Source: Planctomicrobium sp. (GTDB lineage: Bacteria; Planctomycetota; Planctomycetia; Planctomycetales; Planctomycetaceae). Taken from it: a stretch of DNA of 7,632 nucleotides. Positions 1-5,595 of this stretch are shown in pieces. The notes beneath the pieces were generated by a model. It made no database searches. It worked only from the letters and a program-made list of their open reading frames with translations, and had not been told where the DNA came from. The position numbers and the translations under genes are program-made. The DNA is taken from NCBI GenBank assembly GCA_029259835.1, contig JAJDEL010000217.1, positions 1 through 7,632 of the forward strand, read 5' to 3'. The first letter of the stretch is position 1. Every line of letters starts with the position of its first letter.

Positions 1-319
1 CGACTGCAGAACCGTTGATCATCGAAGCAGACGTGAACTGATTGCCGACCTGACGAGAGATGTCCGTATCACCCCCACCGGCATCACCCCAGTTTTTGAC
101 CGCGGCGAGCGCACCAGCTTCCAACGCATTCTTCAATTGAATTCGTGCCAGCCACAGGTTGCCGACTTCCAGGACAACGCAGAGCATGCACAAGAAGATC
201 GGGAGAGAAACAATCGCCCAGAATGTAATCACTCCCAAGCGCCGCTGCGAATCTCGATCACAGTCTTCAAGGTGAGTCACAGAAACCAACGGGGAGAGAA
301 CATTGCGACGTCGTGTCAT
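1..319 (-). CDS. TadG-like membrane-anchored protein, copy B (partial, C-terminus beyond left edge)
   Basis: Reading leftwards from ATG at 319-317, 106 residues are visible before the window ends. An Arg-rich cytoplasmic head (residues 1-28) leads into a single hydrophobic helix (about 30-52) and then WLARIQLKNALEAGALAAVK, the signature of TadG-like Flp-pilus assembly proteins with one N-terminal anchor. Aligned without gaps to TadG-like copy A (1180-2766), about three quarters of 75 residues are identical, so the two are paralogues. It starts 61 bases after the stop of TadE-like B and is probably co-transcribed with it. A weak GGA lies just upstream of the ATG; an in-frame GTG at 334 is a possible alternative start. 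Like copy A it has Trp, not Glu, at position +5 after the Gly of the pilin-like motif (G-VITFW), so type IV prepilin-like processing is not expected. The assignment is good for the N-terminus; the size and content of the rest are unknown. Confidence 0.8.
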   Translation of the reverse strand, partial: MTRRRNVLSPLVSVTHLEDCDRDSQRRLGVITFWAIVSLPIFLCMLCVVLEVGNLWLARIQLKNALEAGALAAVKNWGDAGGGDTDISRQVGNQFTSASMINGSAV

Positions 320-380
320 TGCTCGTCCATTCACAGCAAAGTTGAGAAAAATTTATCGCACTAGAAAATCAAACCAAACG

Positions 381-932
381 TTACGGCAGATGTTCGTATG
401 GATAAGTTGTTGCCAATTCCAAAGTCACACTGGAAATGTCAAATCCAAACGTTGTGAGTAAATTGGGTGTCACTGTCGTTGCATCCACGCAGACGACGAC
501 ACGAACAGAATAGGGTCGGTCGGGGAATGCCATTGAAGGAGGCAGGGGAAGTGCTGGGCTTGTCTGTGCTGGACATGTTCCATCTGCTGCCGAACCACCA
601 GCACCGATGTTGTGTTGCAATCGAACGCCCGCTGAGGCGGTTGTTCCGTACCCGGCATTCTGGAAATAATCATCAATCGGACCACGTATCGTCATCGCAA
701 CGGCTGCTGTATTCGCTGGCGTGAGAGGAGTCGTCTCGGCAGCCAACTTCGCACCTAATCGGCTGGCGGCAGCAACGTGCATTGACCCAGTGAGCAATAA
801 ACCCATTTCGATCACTGCCGCCAACAGGATTGCCAGGATGGGAATCCAGATGATCGCTTCAAGAGTGATGATTGCTCGTCGAGATTTTCGGCGAGCTTTG
901 ATTGGTGAGATTGCCTGAAAAGAGATTTTCAC
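381..932 (-). CDS. TadE-like pseudopilin, copy B
   Basis: A 183-residue protein with a basic head (KARRKSRR, residues 12-19), a helix at about 21-45 starting IITLEAIIWIPI, and an outer domain of about 130 residues. The motif RRA|IITLE places Glu25 at +5 after a small residue (Ala20), as in the TadE/TadF pseudopilins that the TadV prepilin peptidase processes; the usual -1 residue there is Gly. The block GSMHVAAASRLGAKLAAE (49-66) and the C-terminal LELATTYPYE are nearly the same in TadE-like A (2849-3400), which is also 183 residues long. Two cysteines in the outer domain (in GTCP and VVVCVD) match in both copies and could form a disulfide. The GTG start at 932 is supported by GGAG five bases upstream. 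Likely role: minor pilin or assembly factor of a Flp/Tad-type surface fibre. The family call is firm in the N-terminus; the function is inferred. Confidence 0.82.
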   Translation of the reverse strand: MKISFQAISPIKARRKSRRAIITLEAIIWIPILAILLAAVIEMGLLLTGSMHVAAASRLGAKLAAETTPLTPANTAAVAMTIRGPIDDYFQNAGYGTTASAGVRLQHNIGAGGSAADGTCPAQTSPALPLPPSMAFPDRPYSVRVVVCVDATTVTPNLLTTFGFDISSVTLELATTYPYEHLP

Positions 933-1179
933 GTTCGCTCCGTCGGTATCTTTAAAATCACTAAAAACGTTTGGTCCATAAACGCATTGCGTGAAAAATA
1001 CACCAGATCGGCACGTTTGAGCAAGTCCGACTGATTACTTGAAGGCGACTTGCCGTAGTGGGGCGTCCTTTACAGCGGGAGCAATATTTCAGCGGAGTGA
1101 CCTTACTTTGTCTTTCCAGCCCTTTTACATGCCCGGAACTCTAGTAGGGAATAATTGAAGAGTACGTGGATCACCCGTG
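933..1179. other. Intergenic gap between the two TadE/TadG pairs
   Basis: This 247-base stretch separates the stop of TadG-like A from the GTG of TadE-like B and holds no convincing ORF. It is much longer than the gaps inside the pairs (82 and 61 bases), so the second pair may have its own promoter. No hairpin followed by a T-run was found after TadG-like A. It contains a weak promoter candidate (995-1024), a perfect 5-bp-arm palindrome ACGCATTGCGT (982-992) just downstream of that -10, and CAAGTC...GACTTG arms at 1023-1053. Confidence 0.6.
995..1024 (-). promoter_or_regulatory. Possible sigma-70-type promoter for TadE-like B
   Basis: Read on the minus strand, TTGCTC (1024-1019) and TATTTT (1000-995) are separated by 18 bases. 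Each box matches consensus only partly (four of six). It lies about 60 bases upstream of the GTG start, in the one gap of this cluster long enough for an internal promoter. The evidence is weak: this is a pattern match only. Confidence 0.25.
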
Positions 1180-2766
1180 TTATGGACAAAGCAGTGGGTT
1201 TGTACACAGATAATTCGCATCGTCCAAATGGTAAATGCGGAGACTATCCATGGAGCATTCATAAAGCGCATCCGCTTTCGCAGTCACACAAAATGGTCCA
1301 ACAGGTAAACCAAAGACATTTTTGCAAATGCTGGGAACGTCATAAGAAGCTTGCGCCCGCACGGCAAACCCTAGTCCAGCGCCAGACCCATTGCTATTGC
1401 TGAAATCCACGACGGATTGTCCGTTTCCGCTCCCTCCACCGTTATTTGGTGGTGTCGGCTGATCGTGAGCAATTGTCGGGAAGGTCATTCCTCGGCGTCC
1501 GAGGCTGAACCCACCTCCGGTAACAAAATCAATATTGCCAACAGGGACTGCCTCGCCCTCTGGGTAACACTGCCCCCAAGAAGGAAAAGTCACGTCGCTA
1601 CATTTCGTCTGTCCCGGCAGACTATCGACGGTGTCTTTGAATTTTCCGGTCGTGAACGATCCATCATTGAAGCAGAGAGTCACCTCAGCTTCCATCATTC
1701 CGATGTCATCACCATCGTAGTTACTCGATCCATTATCCGTAACGAGAGATCCAAACCGAATGCGATCACCGGCTCCGAAAGATTGGCATCCGGGGGCCAC
1801 ACAGGGGTCATCAAATTCAATTAACAGGACTTTCCCAATCTGGTTCCCGGGAGCAATCACAGTACCAGTAGCAGTGCATTCGAGGCGTCCGGTCATTCCG
1901 ATTGGACCATAATCCGTGGTACTCAAAAATTTGAAGAAGGAAGGATCGACATCGACACCGTAAATATCTGCTTGAGAATCTCCGAATGACCCACCAACTC
2001 CACAAGTCAAATCCGTCGATGAACAAGTCACCTTATTCTTAACGTCGTTATCGACGATTGAGACGGAAAAGTCAGGGGAGTCGGAGACGAAATCGAAGAC
2101 TGGATTTCCGCCAGAAAAAGTATCTGGTAATCGAATCACAACGCGTGACACATAGGCACCAACAGGTGTTTGCAATGTCGGTGCAAGAGAAATCCCCCAC
2201 TGATTGTTTCCACCCTGATTCGGATTGCCGCCTGGAGTTCCACCCAAATTTCCAGATTGACTAACGTCGAAAACAACATCGAAGATGGAAATGCCACAAC
2301 CTCCAGGGTCACATGGGTCAAAGACGTACGCAGGACTGTCATCAGTAATCGATCCGAATACAAAGAGGCCAGTGCAACTTGTGTTTTGATTCGTCGAACT
2401 GTTAAACCCCTTGTAATTCAGTGTTGGGTCGATGGAGGACAGGTTCACGGGAACACCATTGATCAATAATGATGATGCAAACGCATTTCCAACAACACGA
2501 GAGGCTTGAGTATCTCCTCCACCCTTGTCGCCCCAATGTTTCACCCCTGCCAATGCCGCTGACTCAAGGGCGTTTTTCAGTTGGATTCTTGCCAACCAGA
2601 GATTTCCAATTTCGAGGACAACGCACAAGACGCACAAGAAAATCGGAATTGAAATGATGGCCCAAAAAGTGATAATCCCAGCGCGCGATTTAGAAACTCT
2701 GTCGTCAGCATATGTTGAAGATCGCTGAGAAGAATGACTGGGTTTGAAGAGTTGATGAAATGTCAT
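1180..2766 (-). CDS. TadG-like membrane-anchored protein with a large Cys-rich outer region, copy A
   Basis: A 528-residue protein. Residues 1-29 are a polar cytoplasmic head, 31-52 a single hydrophobic helix (begins IITFWAIISIPIFL), and 55-76 the conserved NLWLARIQLKNALESAALAG of TadG-like proteins. The remaining 450 residues should face outward. They hold 16 cysteines, two Gly/Asn-rich linkers (about 169-191 and 437-465) and an acidic stretch around 333-369 (GDRIRF, then NYDGDDIGMMEAEVTL) that could bind metal. The end (ASYDVPSICKNVFG to ALYEC, about 473-504) resembles the C-termini of other TadE/G-like proteins. Trp35 sits where pseudopilins have Glu at +5, so cleavage is not expected. The gene starts 82 bases after TadE-like A; the ATG at 2766 has no clear Shine-Dalgarno, and the head length is uncertain. 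Probable role: surface or pilus-associated partner of the TadE-like protein before it. The ligand, if any, is unknown. Confidence 0.8.
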   Translation of the reverse strand: MTFHQLFKPSHSSQRSSTYADDRVSKSRAGIITFWAIISIPIFLCVLCVVLEIGNLWLARIQLKNALESAALAGVKHWGDKGGGDTQASRVVGNAFASSLLINGVPVNLSSIDPTLNYKGFNSSTNQNTSCTGLFVFGSITDDSPAYVFDPCDPGGCGISIFDVVFDVSQSGNLGGTPGGNPNQGGNNQWGISLAPTLQTPVGAYVSRVVIRLPDTFSGGNPVFDFVSDSPDFSVSIVDNDVKNKVTCSSTDLTCGVGGSFGDSQADIYGVDVDPSFFKFLSTTDYGPIGMTGRLECTATGTVIAPGNQIGKVLLIEFDDPCVAPGCQSFGAGDRIRFGSLVTDNGSSNYDGDDIGMMEAEVTLCFNDGSFTTGKFKDTVDSLPGQTKCSDVTFPSWGQCYPEGEAVPVGNIDFVTGGGFSLGRRGMTFPTIAHDQPTPPNNGGGSGNGQSVVDFSNSNGSGAGLGFAVRAQASYDVPSICKNVFGLPVGPFCVTAKADALYECSMDSLRIYHLDDANYLCTNPLLCP

Positions 2767-2823
2767 GGAGTTGGACCGAAGTTCGACATCTTAAACAGTA
2801 GCAGTGTGAAAACGGAATCACAT

Positions 2824-2850
2824 AAAAACCGAAAGCGGCGCTCGCCGTTT
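2824..2850 (-). terminator. Hairpin plus T-run between TadE-like A and TadG-like A (possible attenuator)
   Basis: On the minus strand CGGC-GAGC-GCCG (2847-2836) forms a compact GC stem. It can be extended by AAA/TTT with one bulged base and is followed by TTCGG and then TTTTT (2828-2824). The hairpin begins within the TadE-like A stop codon, about 60 bases before the TadG-like A start. Because the next gene is a same-strand partner, partial termination (more TadE than TadG transcript) is more likely than a full stop. No such hairpin follows TadE-like B. The stem is short, so strength is uncertain. Confidence 0.4.
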
Positions 2851-3400
2851 ATGGGTCTTCGTACGGAAAGGTGGTTGAAAGTTCGAGGTTGAGGCTTGAG
2901 GTGTCGAATCCGAACGTGAGCAAGAGATTCGGGGAAAATTTGATGACATCTGCACAAACGACAACTCGCACTGAGTCGGGAGGCGTCGCTGGCAAGGCCG
3001 GACTGTTTTGCTCAGGGCATGTCCCGCTAGCCTCAGATTGACCACCATTGAGCGTGGTCTGGATACGAACTCCTTCCGAGGCATTAGCACCGTAGCCAGC
3101 CGATTCGAAGTACGTATCAATCCTGGCCCGAATCGAAGTTGCTACCGTCACAACATTTGCTGCCACCACCATAGGAGTTCCCGCCACCCCTAGAAGAGGG
3201 TCTTCCGCCGCCAACTTGGCTCCTAATCGGCTCGCCGCAGCCACGTGCATCGAGCCAGTGAGAATGGCACCCATTTCAATGACAGCCGCCAAGATAATCA
3301 GCAACACTGGCAGCCAGATGATCGCCTCGAATGTCACGATCGCTTTGCGTTGTGATATTGGGGTTGAACTGGTGGAATGTGCGTTATGAATAATTAACAC
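2849..3400 (-). CDS. TadE-like pseudopilin, copy A
   Basis: A 183-residue protein and paralogue of TadE-like B. After a polar head (1-20) comes QRKA|IVTFEAIIWLPVLL, with Glu25 at +5 from Ala20 as in processed TadE/TadF pseudopilins, then a helix to about residue 45 and the block GSMHVAAASRLGAKLAAE (49-66) shared exactly with copy B. About 39 of 47 residues match across 20-66. The outer domain has two cysteines (GTCPEQ, VVVCAD) and ends LELSTTFPYEDP. It differs from copy B mainly by a small insertion after residue 66 and a shortened Pro-rich loop near the first cysteine. The start is GTG at 3400; an AAGG lies rather far upstream, so the start is less sure than in copy B. It is the first gene of the minus-strand cluster, with a promoter candidate at 3422-3450. 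Likely role: minor pilin or assembly factor of a Flp/Tad-type structure. Confidence 0.82.
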   Translation of the reverse strand: MLIIHNAHSTSSTPISQRKAIVTFEAIIWLPVLLIILAAVIEMGAILTGSMHVAAASRLGAKLAAEDPLLGVAGTPMVVAANVVTVATSIRARIDTYFESAGYGANASEGVRIQTTLNGGQSEASGTCPEQNSPALPATPPDSVRVVVCADVIKFSPNLLLTFGFDTSSLNLELSTTFPYEDP

Positions 3401-3736
3401 CGCCGTTCACCAACCTTTACGTTAATACGACAATTGATGCATTTTGGCAACAATTTCCGCAACTTCAGCGTCAAAATACATATGAGCAGTACAGAACTCA
3501 GCAAGACTCATTCCAATGAATTCAGGATTCCCGCAATTTTTCTGCCTTTATTTTTGTCGAGGGGCGGAGAAAATGCTGTTGTCACCACTCACGATGAAGC
3601 GTGCGGCTATCGATTCTCGTTTCAGGGCAAAACCAAGTGGCGAATCGGTGAACCCTCGACTGTCTGCAATTCACGCGATAAAGTTCACATCTGGCAGTGT
3701 TTCACCCTTACATTTACGCAAGAACTCTGAACTGAC
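3401..3736. other. Divergent intergenic region between TadE-like A and gnd
   Basis: 336 bases lie between two divergently transcribed genes. Apart from the minus-strand promoter candidate at 3422-3450, no strong plus-strand promoter, riboswitch-like fold or repeat was recognised. A 98-codon plus-strand ORF (3434-3730) shows no recognisable composition or motif and is probably chance. The gnd promoter should be here, but no -35/-10 pair stands out. Confidence 0.6.
3422..3450 (-). promoter_or_regulatory. Probable sigma-70-type promoter for the TadE/TadG cluster
   Basis: On the minus strand TTGCCA (3450-3445, five of six to the -35 consensus) and TATTAA (3427-3422, four of six to the -10) are exactly 17 bases apart. 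The -10 ends about 20 bases before the GTG at 3400, so the leader would be very short. It is the best promoter match seen in the divergent intergenic region, but it rests on pattern alone. Confidence 0.38.
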
Positions 3737-5203
3737 ATGCAAAACGACATCGGATTGATTGGCCTGGCTGTAATGGGCCAGAACCTTGTGCTGAATATGG
3801 CAAATCACGGCTATTCGGTCGCTGTGTACAACAGAACAACGAAAACCATGACCGACTTTGTCGATGGCTTGAAAGATGAGCCAGAAGACAAGGTCTGGGA
3901 AGGAACTATTGAGAGAATCAATGGTTACGAAGATATCAAAGACTTTGTTGCCTCGCTCGAACGACCACGCCGAGTCATGATTATGGTCAAGGCTGGCGGC
4001 CCTGTGGATGGGGTGATCCAGCAACTTCAGGAGTTGATGGAGCCAGGTGACATCATCATCGATGGCGGCAATAGCGACTTCCACGATACAAACCGGCGTT
4101 CCAAAGAAATTCGCGAGGCGGGCTTCCAGTTTATTGGAACCGGCGTCTCCGGCGGCGAAGAAGGAGCACTCAAAGGGCCGTCAATCATGCCTGGCGGTCA
4201 CAAAGATGCCTGGCCTCATGTCAAAAACATTCTGCAATCGATCTCGGCGAAAGTCGGCTCGAACGACGAAATCCCGTGTTGCGACTGGGTCGGTGAAGAT
4301 GGAGCAGGGCATTATGTCAAAATGGTCCATAATGGGATCGAGTACGGCGACATGCAGTTGATCTGCGAGTCTTACTTCATTCTCAAGCACGCACTCGGGT
4401 TGACCAACGAAGAACTCTATCAGGTCTTCAAGGAATGGAATGAAGGCGAACTTGAGAGTTACCTCATCGAAATCACTCGTGATATTTTCACAGTGAAGGA
4501 CGAAGAGACCGGCGACCATCTCGTCGACAAAATCCTCGATACAGCCAAGCAGAAAGGGACAGGCAAATGGATGGGACAGCACGCCCTCGACCTCGGCGTG
4601 CCGACCACTTTGATCACTGAAGCAGTCTATGCCCGCTGCCTCTCTGGTCAAAAAGATGCCCGCGTTCGCGCTTCTGAAGTGTTGAGCGGTCCGGAAGTGC
4701 AGTTCGACGGTGACCGCGAACAATTCATCGAAGATGTTCGGCAGGCATTGTACGCCTCGAAGCTTGTGAGTTACGCACAAGGGTATGTGCAGCTCGACGC
4801 CGCAGCCGAAGAGTTCAGTTGGAAGCTGGATAACGGCAACATCGCCTTGCTCTGGCGTGGTGGCTGTATTATTCGTTCGGCCTTCCTTAAAGATATCAAG
4901 AACGCATTCGACAAGAATCCGGAACTCGAAAACCTGCTCCTCGACGACTTCTTCAAAGCCGCGATTGATAAGGCTCAACCAGCCTGGCGACGTGTTGTTT
5001 CAACCGCAACCAACCTCGGCCTGCCTGCTCCCGGCTTTGGTGCCGCTCTCACTTACTACGATGGTTACCGCCGCGATCGCTTGCCAGCGAACCTGCTGCA
5101 AGCCCAACGCGATTACTTCGGTGCACACACTTACGAACGCGTTGACAAAGAACGCGGCGAAACCTTCCACACCGACTGGATCCGCGAACGAAACTTGACG
5201 TAA
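3737..5203 (+). CDS. gnd: 6-phosphogluconate dehydrogenase, decarboxylating
   Basis: This cytoplasmic enzyme of the oxidative pentose phosphate pathway converts 6-phospho-D-gluconate and NADP+ to D-ribulose 5-phosphate, CO2 and NADPH. The 488 residues are close to the usual 470-480 of the long form. The N-terminal Rossmann fold shows GLAVMGQNL (9-17), and NRT (32-34) follows strand two, where Arg and Thr favour NADP over NAD. IIIDGGNS (107-113), the substrate-binding GVSGGEEGA (136-144) and HYVKMVHNGIEYGDM (192-206) with the expected catalytic Lys195, His198, Asn199 and Glu202 are intact. KGTGKWMGQHALDLGVP (273-289) and the C-terminal RRDRLPANLLQAQRDYFGAH (445-464) complete the family pattern. 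The ATG is chosen because the dinucleotide fold begins directly after it; there is no clear Shine-Dalgarno. The gene stands alone on its strand, with no zwf or pgl in view, and is ended by the hairpin at 5510-5539. Nothing essential is missing. Confidence 0.97.
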   Translation: MQNDIGLIGLAVMGQNLVLNMANHGYSVAVYNRTTKTMTDFVDGLKDEPEDKVWEGTIERINGYEDIKDFVASLERPRRVMIMVKAGGPVDGVIQQLQELMEPGDIIIDGGNSDFHDTNRRSKEIREAGFQFIGTGVSGGEEGALKGPSIMPGGHKDAWPHVKNILQSISAKVGSNDEIPCCDWVGEDGAGHYVKMVHNGIEYGDMQLICESYFILKHALGLTNEELYQVFKEWNEGELESYLIEITRDIFTVKDEETGDHLVDKILDTAKQKGTGKWMGQHALDLGVPTTLITEAVYARCLSGQKDARVRASEVLSGPEVQFDGDREQFIEDVRQALYASKLVSYAQGYVQLDAAAEEFSWKLDNGNIALLWRGGCIIRSAFLKDIKNAFDKNPELENLLLDDFFKAAIDKAQPAWRRVVSTATNLGLPAPGFGAALTYYDGYRRDRLPANLLQAQRDYFGAHTYERVDKERGETFHTDWIRERNLT

Positions 5204-5220
5204 TCCAAGCAACGATCAAG
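5192..5220 (+). repeat. Direct repeat, left copy (overlaps end of gnd)
   Basis: The first copy begins with AACTTGACGTA, covering the last gnd codons and stop, and continues through CAACGAT and CAAG. The second copy at 5471-5500 matches at 25 of 29 aligned positions with one extra T. Both copies read Asn-Leu-Thr-stop in the same frame. Confidence 0.6.
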
Positions 5221-5234
5221 GCAGTAGTGAAGTA

Positions 5235-5355
5235 GGGTGGGTGGAGCCTAACTCAAGGTGGGTATGGTTCGCAAACTGAACTGTGGTTAAGCCTGCCCGA
5301 TGTTTTCGCACCAATCTGCGTAGCCCACCACTTCCAAGCCCCGCAAGCTCCACCC
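5235..5355. repeat. Degenerate palindromic intergenic element (GGGTGGAGC inverted repeat)
   Basis: GGGTGGAGC at 5239-5247 (inside GGGTGGGTGGAGCC, 5235-5248) is matched by its exact reverse complement GCTCCACCC at 5347-5355. In between lie AGGTGGGTATGG (5256-5267) and TAGCCCACCA (5321-5330), which carry similar GGTGGG and CCCACC cores in opposite orientations. Short dispersed elements built from such cores are common between genes in several bacterial groups. It is called a decayed repeat element by appearance; copy number in the genome cannot be seen here. Confidence 0.45.
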
Positions 5356-5470
5356 GACCGATCGTCACTCTTCACGTCGCAGAGTCGATCTCAATCAACA
5401 CCACTTCCCGCACCCCCACGGCTCACAGAGACCGTGGCACACAATTTAAGCTTCAACCAGAGCACCCGGC

Positions 5471-5500
5471 AACTTGACGTAGTGCGAACAACGATTCAAG
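5471..5500 (+). repeat. Direct repeat, right copy (downstream of gnd)
   Basis: This is the second copy of the repeat at 5192-5220. It again starts AACTTGACGTA (here ending TAG where gnd has TAA) and ends CAACGATTCAAG. The two copies bracket about 250 bases carrying the GGGTGGAGC inverted repeats. Possible origins are a short duplication or slippage event, or an insertion that duplicated its target. No similarity to gnd is evident further upstream of this copy. Confidence 0.6.
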
Positions 5501-5509
5501 ACGAAGAAT

Positions 5510-5539
5510 AAAACGCCCTTCCAAACAGGAGGGCGTTTT
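5510..5539. terminator. Bidirectional rho-independent terminator
   Basis: AAAACGCCC (5510-5518) pairs with GGGCGTTTT (5531-5539). The stem continues with TCC/GGA after a single bulged T, leaving the loop AAACA (5523-5527). The A/T ends of the stem serve as the U-tract in both directions. On the minus strand it is followed by ATTCTT, making the better terminator, for the receiver-AAA+-TIR gene that stops 57 bases before it. On the plus strand it ends gnd transcripts about 300 bases after the stop. Confidence 0.85.
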
Positions 5540-5595
5540 GAGTTTGAACGTTGAAACCGAAGGAGTCGGTAATACCCAGCGTGTTTCTCATTCAC

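Larger units (their letters stand above)
2..3400 (-). repeat. Tandem duplication of a TadE-like/TadG-like gene pair
   Basis: Unit 1 (3400-1180) and unit 2 (932 to the left edge) carry the same gene order, orientation and similar start-to-start spacing (634 and 613 bases). Protein identity is about 83% over the TadE anchor block and about 76% over the first 75 aligned TadG residues, falling in the outer domains. The DNA stays similar in the conserved parts (for example around 3210-3270 against 735-800). The spacers between genes are not obviously related, so this is an old duplication. The far end of unit 2 is outside the window. Confidence 0.8.
5204..5595. other. Convergent intergenic region between gnd and the receiver-AAA+-TIR gene
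   Basis: This 392-base stretch between converging genes holds the degenerate inverted-repeat element, the right copy of the direct repeat, the shared terminator, and a small hairpin ACCGA-AGGAG-TCGGT (5556-5570). No gene is supported: the 64-codon ORF at 5283-5477 overlaps repeat material and has low-complexity Ser/Thr/Pro/Arg composition. Confidence 0.6.

Noticed and set aside
467..724. 85-codon plus-strand ORF opposite TadE-like B
   Set aside because: It is antisense to the TadE-like gene, which has a conserved paralogue; the plus-strand translation has no recognisable features.
3444..3462. TGGCAACAATTTCCGC as a sigma-54 (-24/-12) promoter before gnd
   Set aside because: The GG and GC elements are one base too far apart and the -12 box lacks TTGC; the regulator in this window also lacks GAFTGA, so there is no reason to expect one.
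3434..3730. 98-codon plus-strand ORF directly before gnd
   Set aside because: No motif, no Shine-Dalgarno, a mixed composition without a clear fold pattern, and it covers the region that should carry two promoters.
4181..4978. 265-codon open frame on the minus strand inside gnd
   Set aside because: It lies wholly antisense to a gene with an unambiguous protein match and shows no recognisable domain; such shadow frames are typical of biased codon use.
5283..5477. 64-codon ORF after gnd as a small gene
   Set aside because: It overlaps the inverted-repeat element and right direct repeat, and its Ser/Thr/Pro/Arg-rich translation resembles translated repeat DNA.
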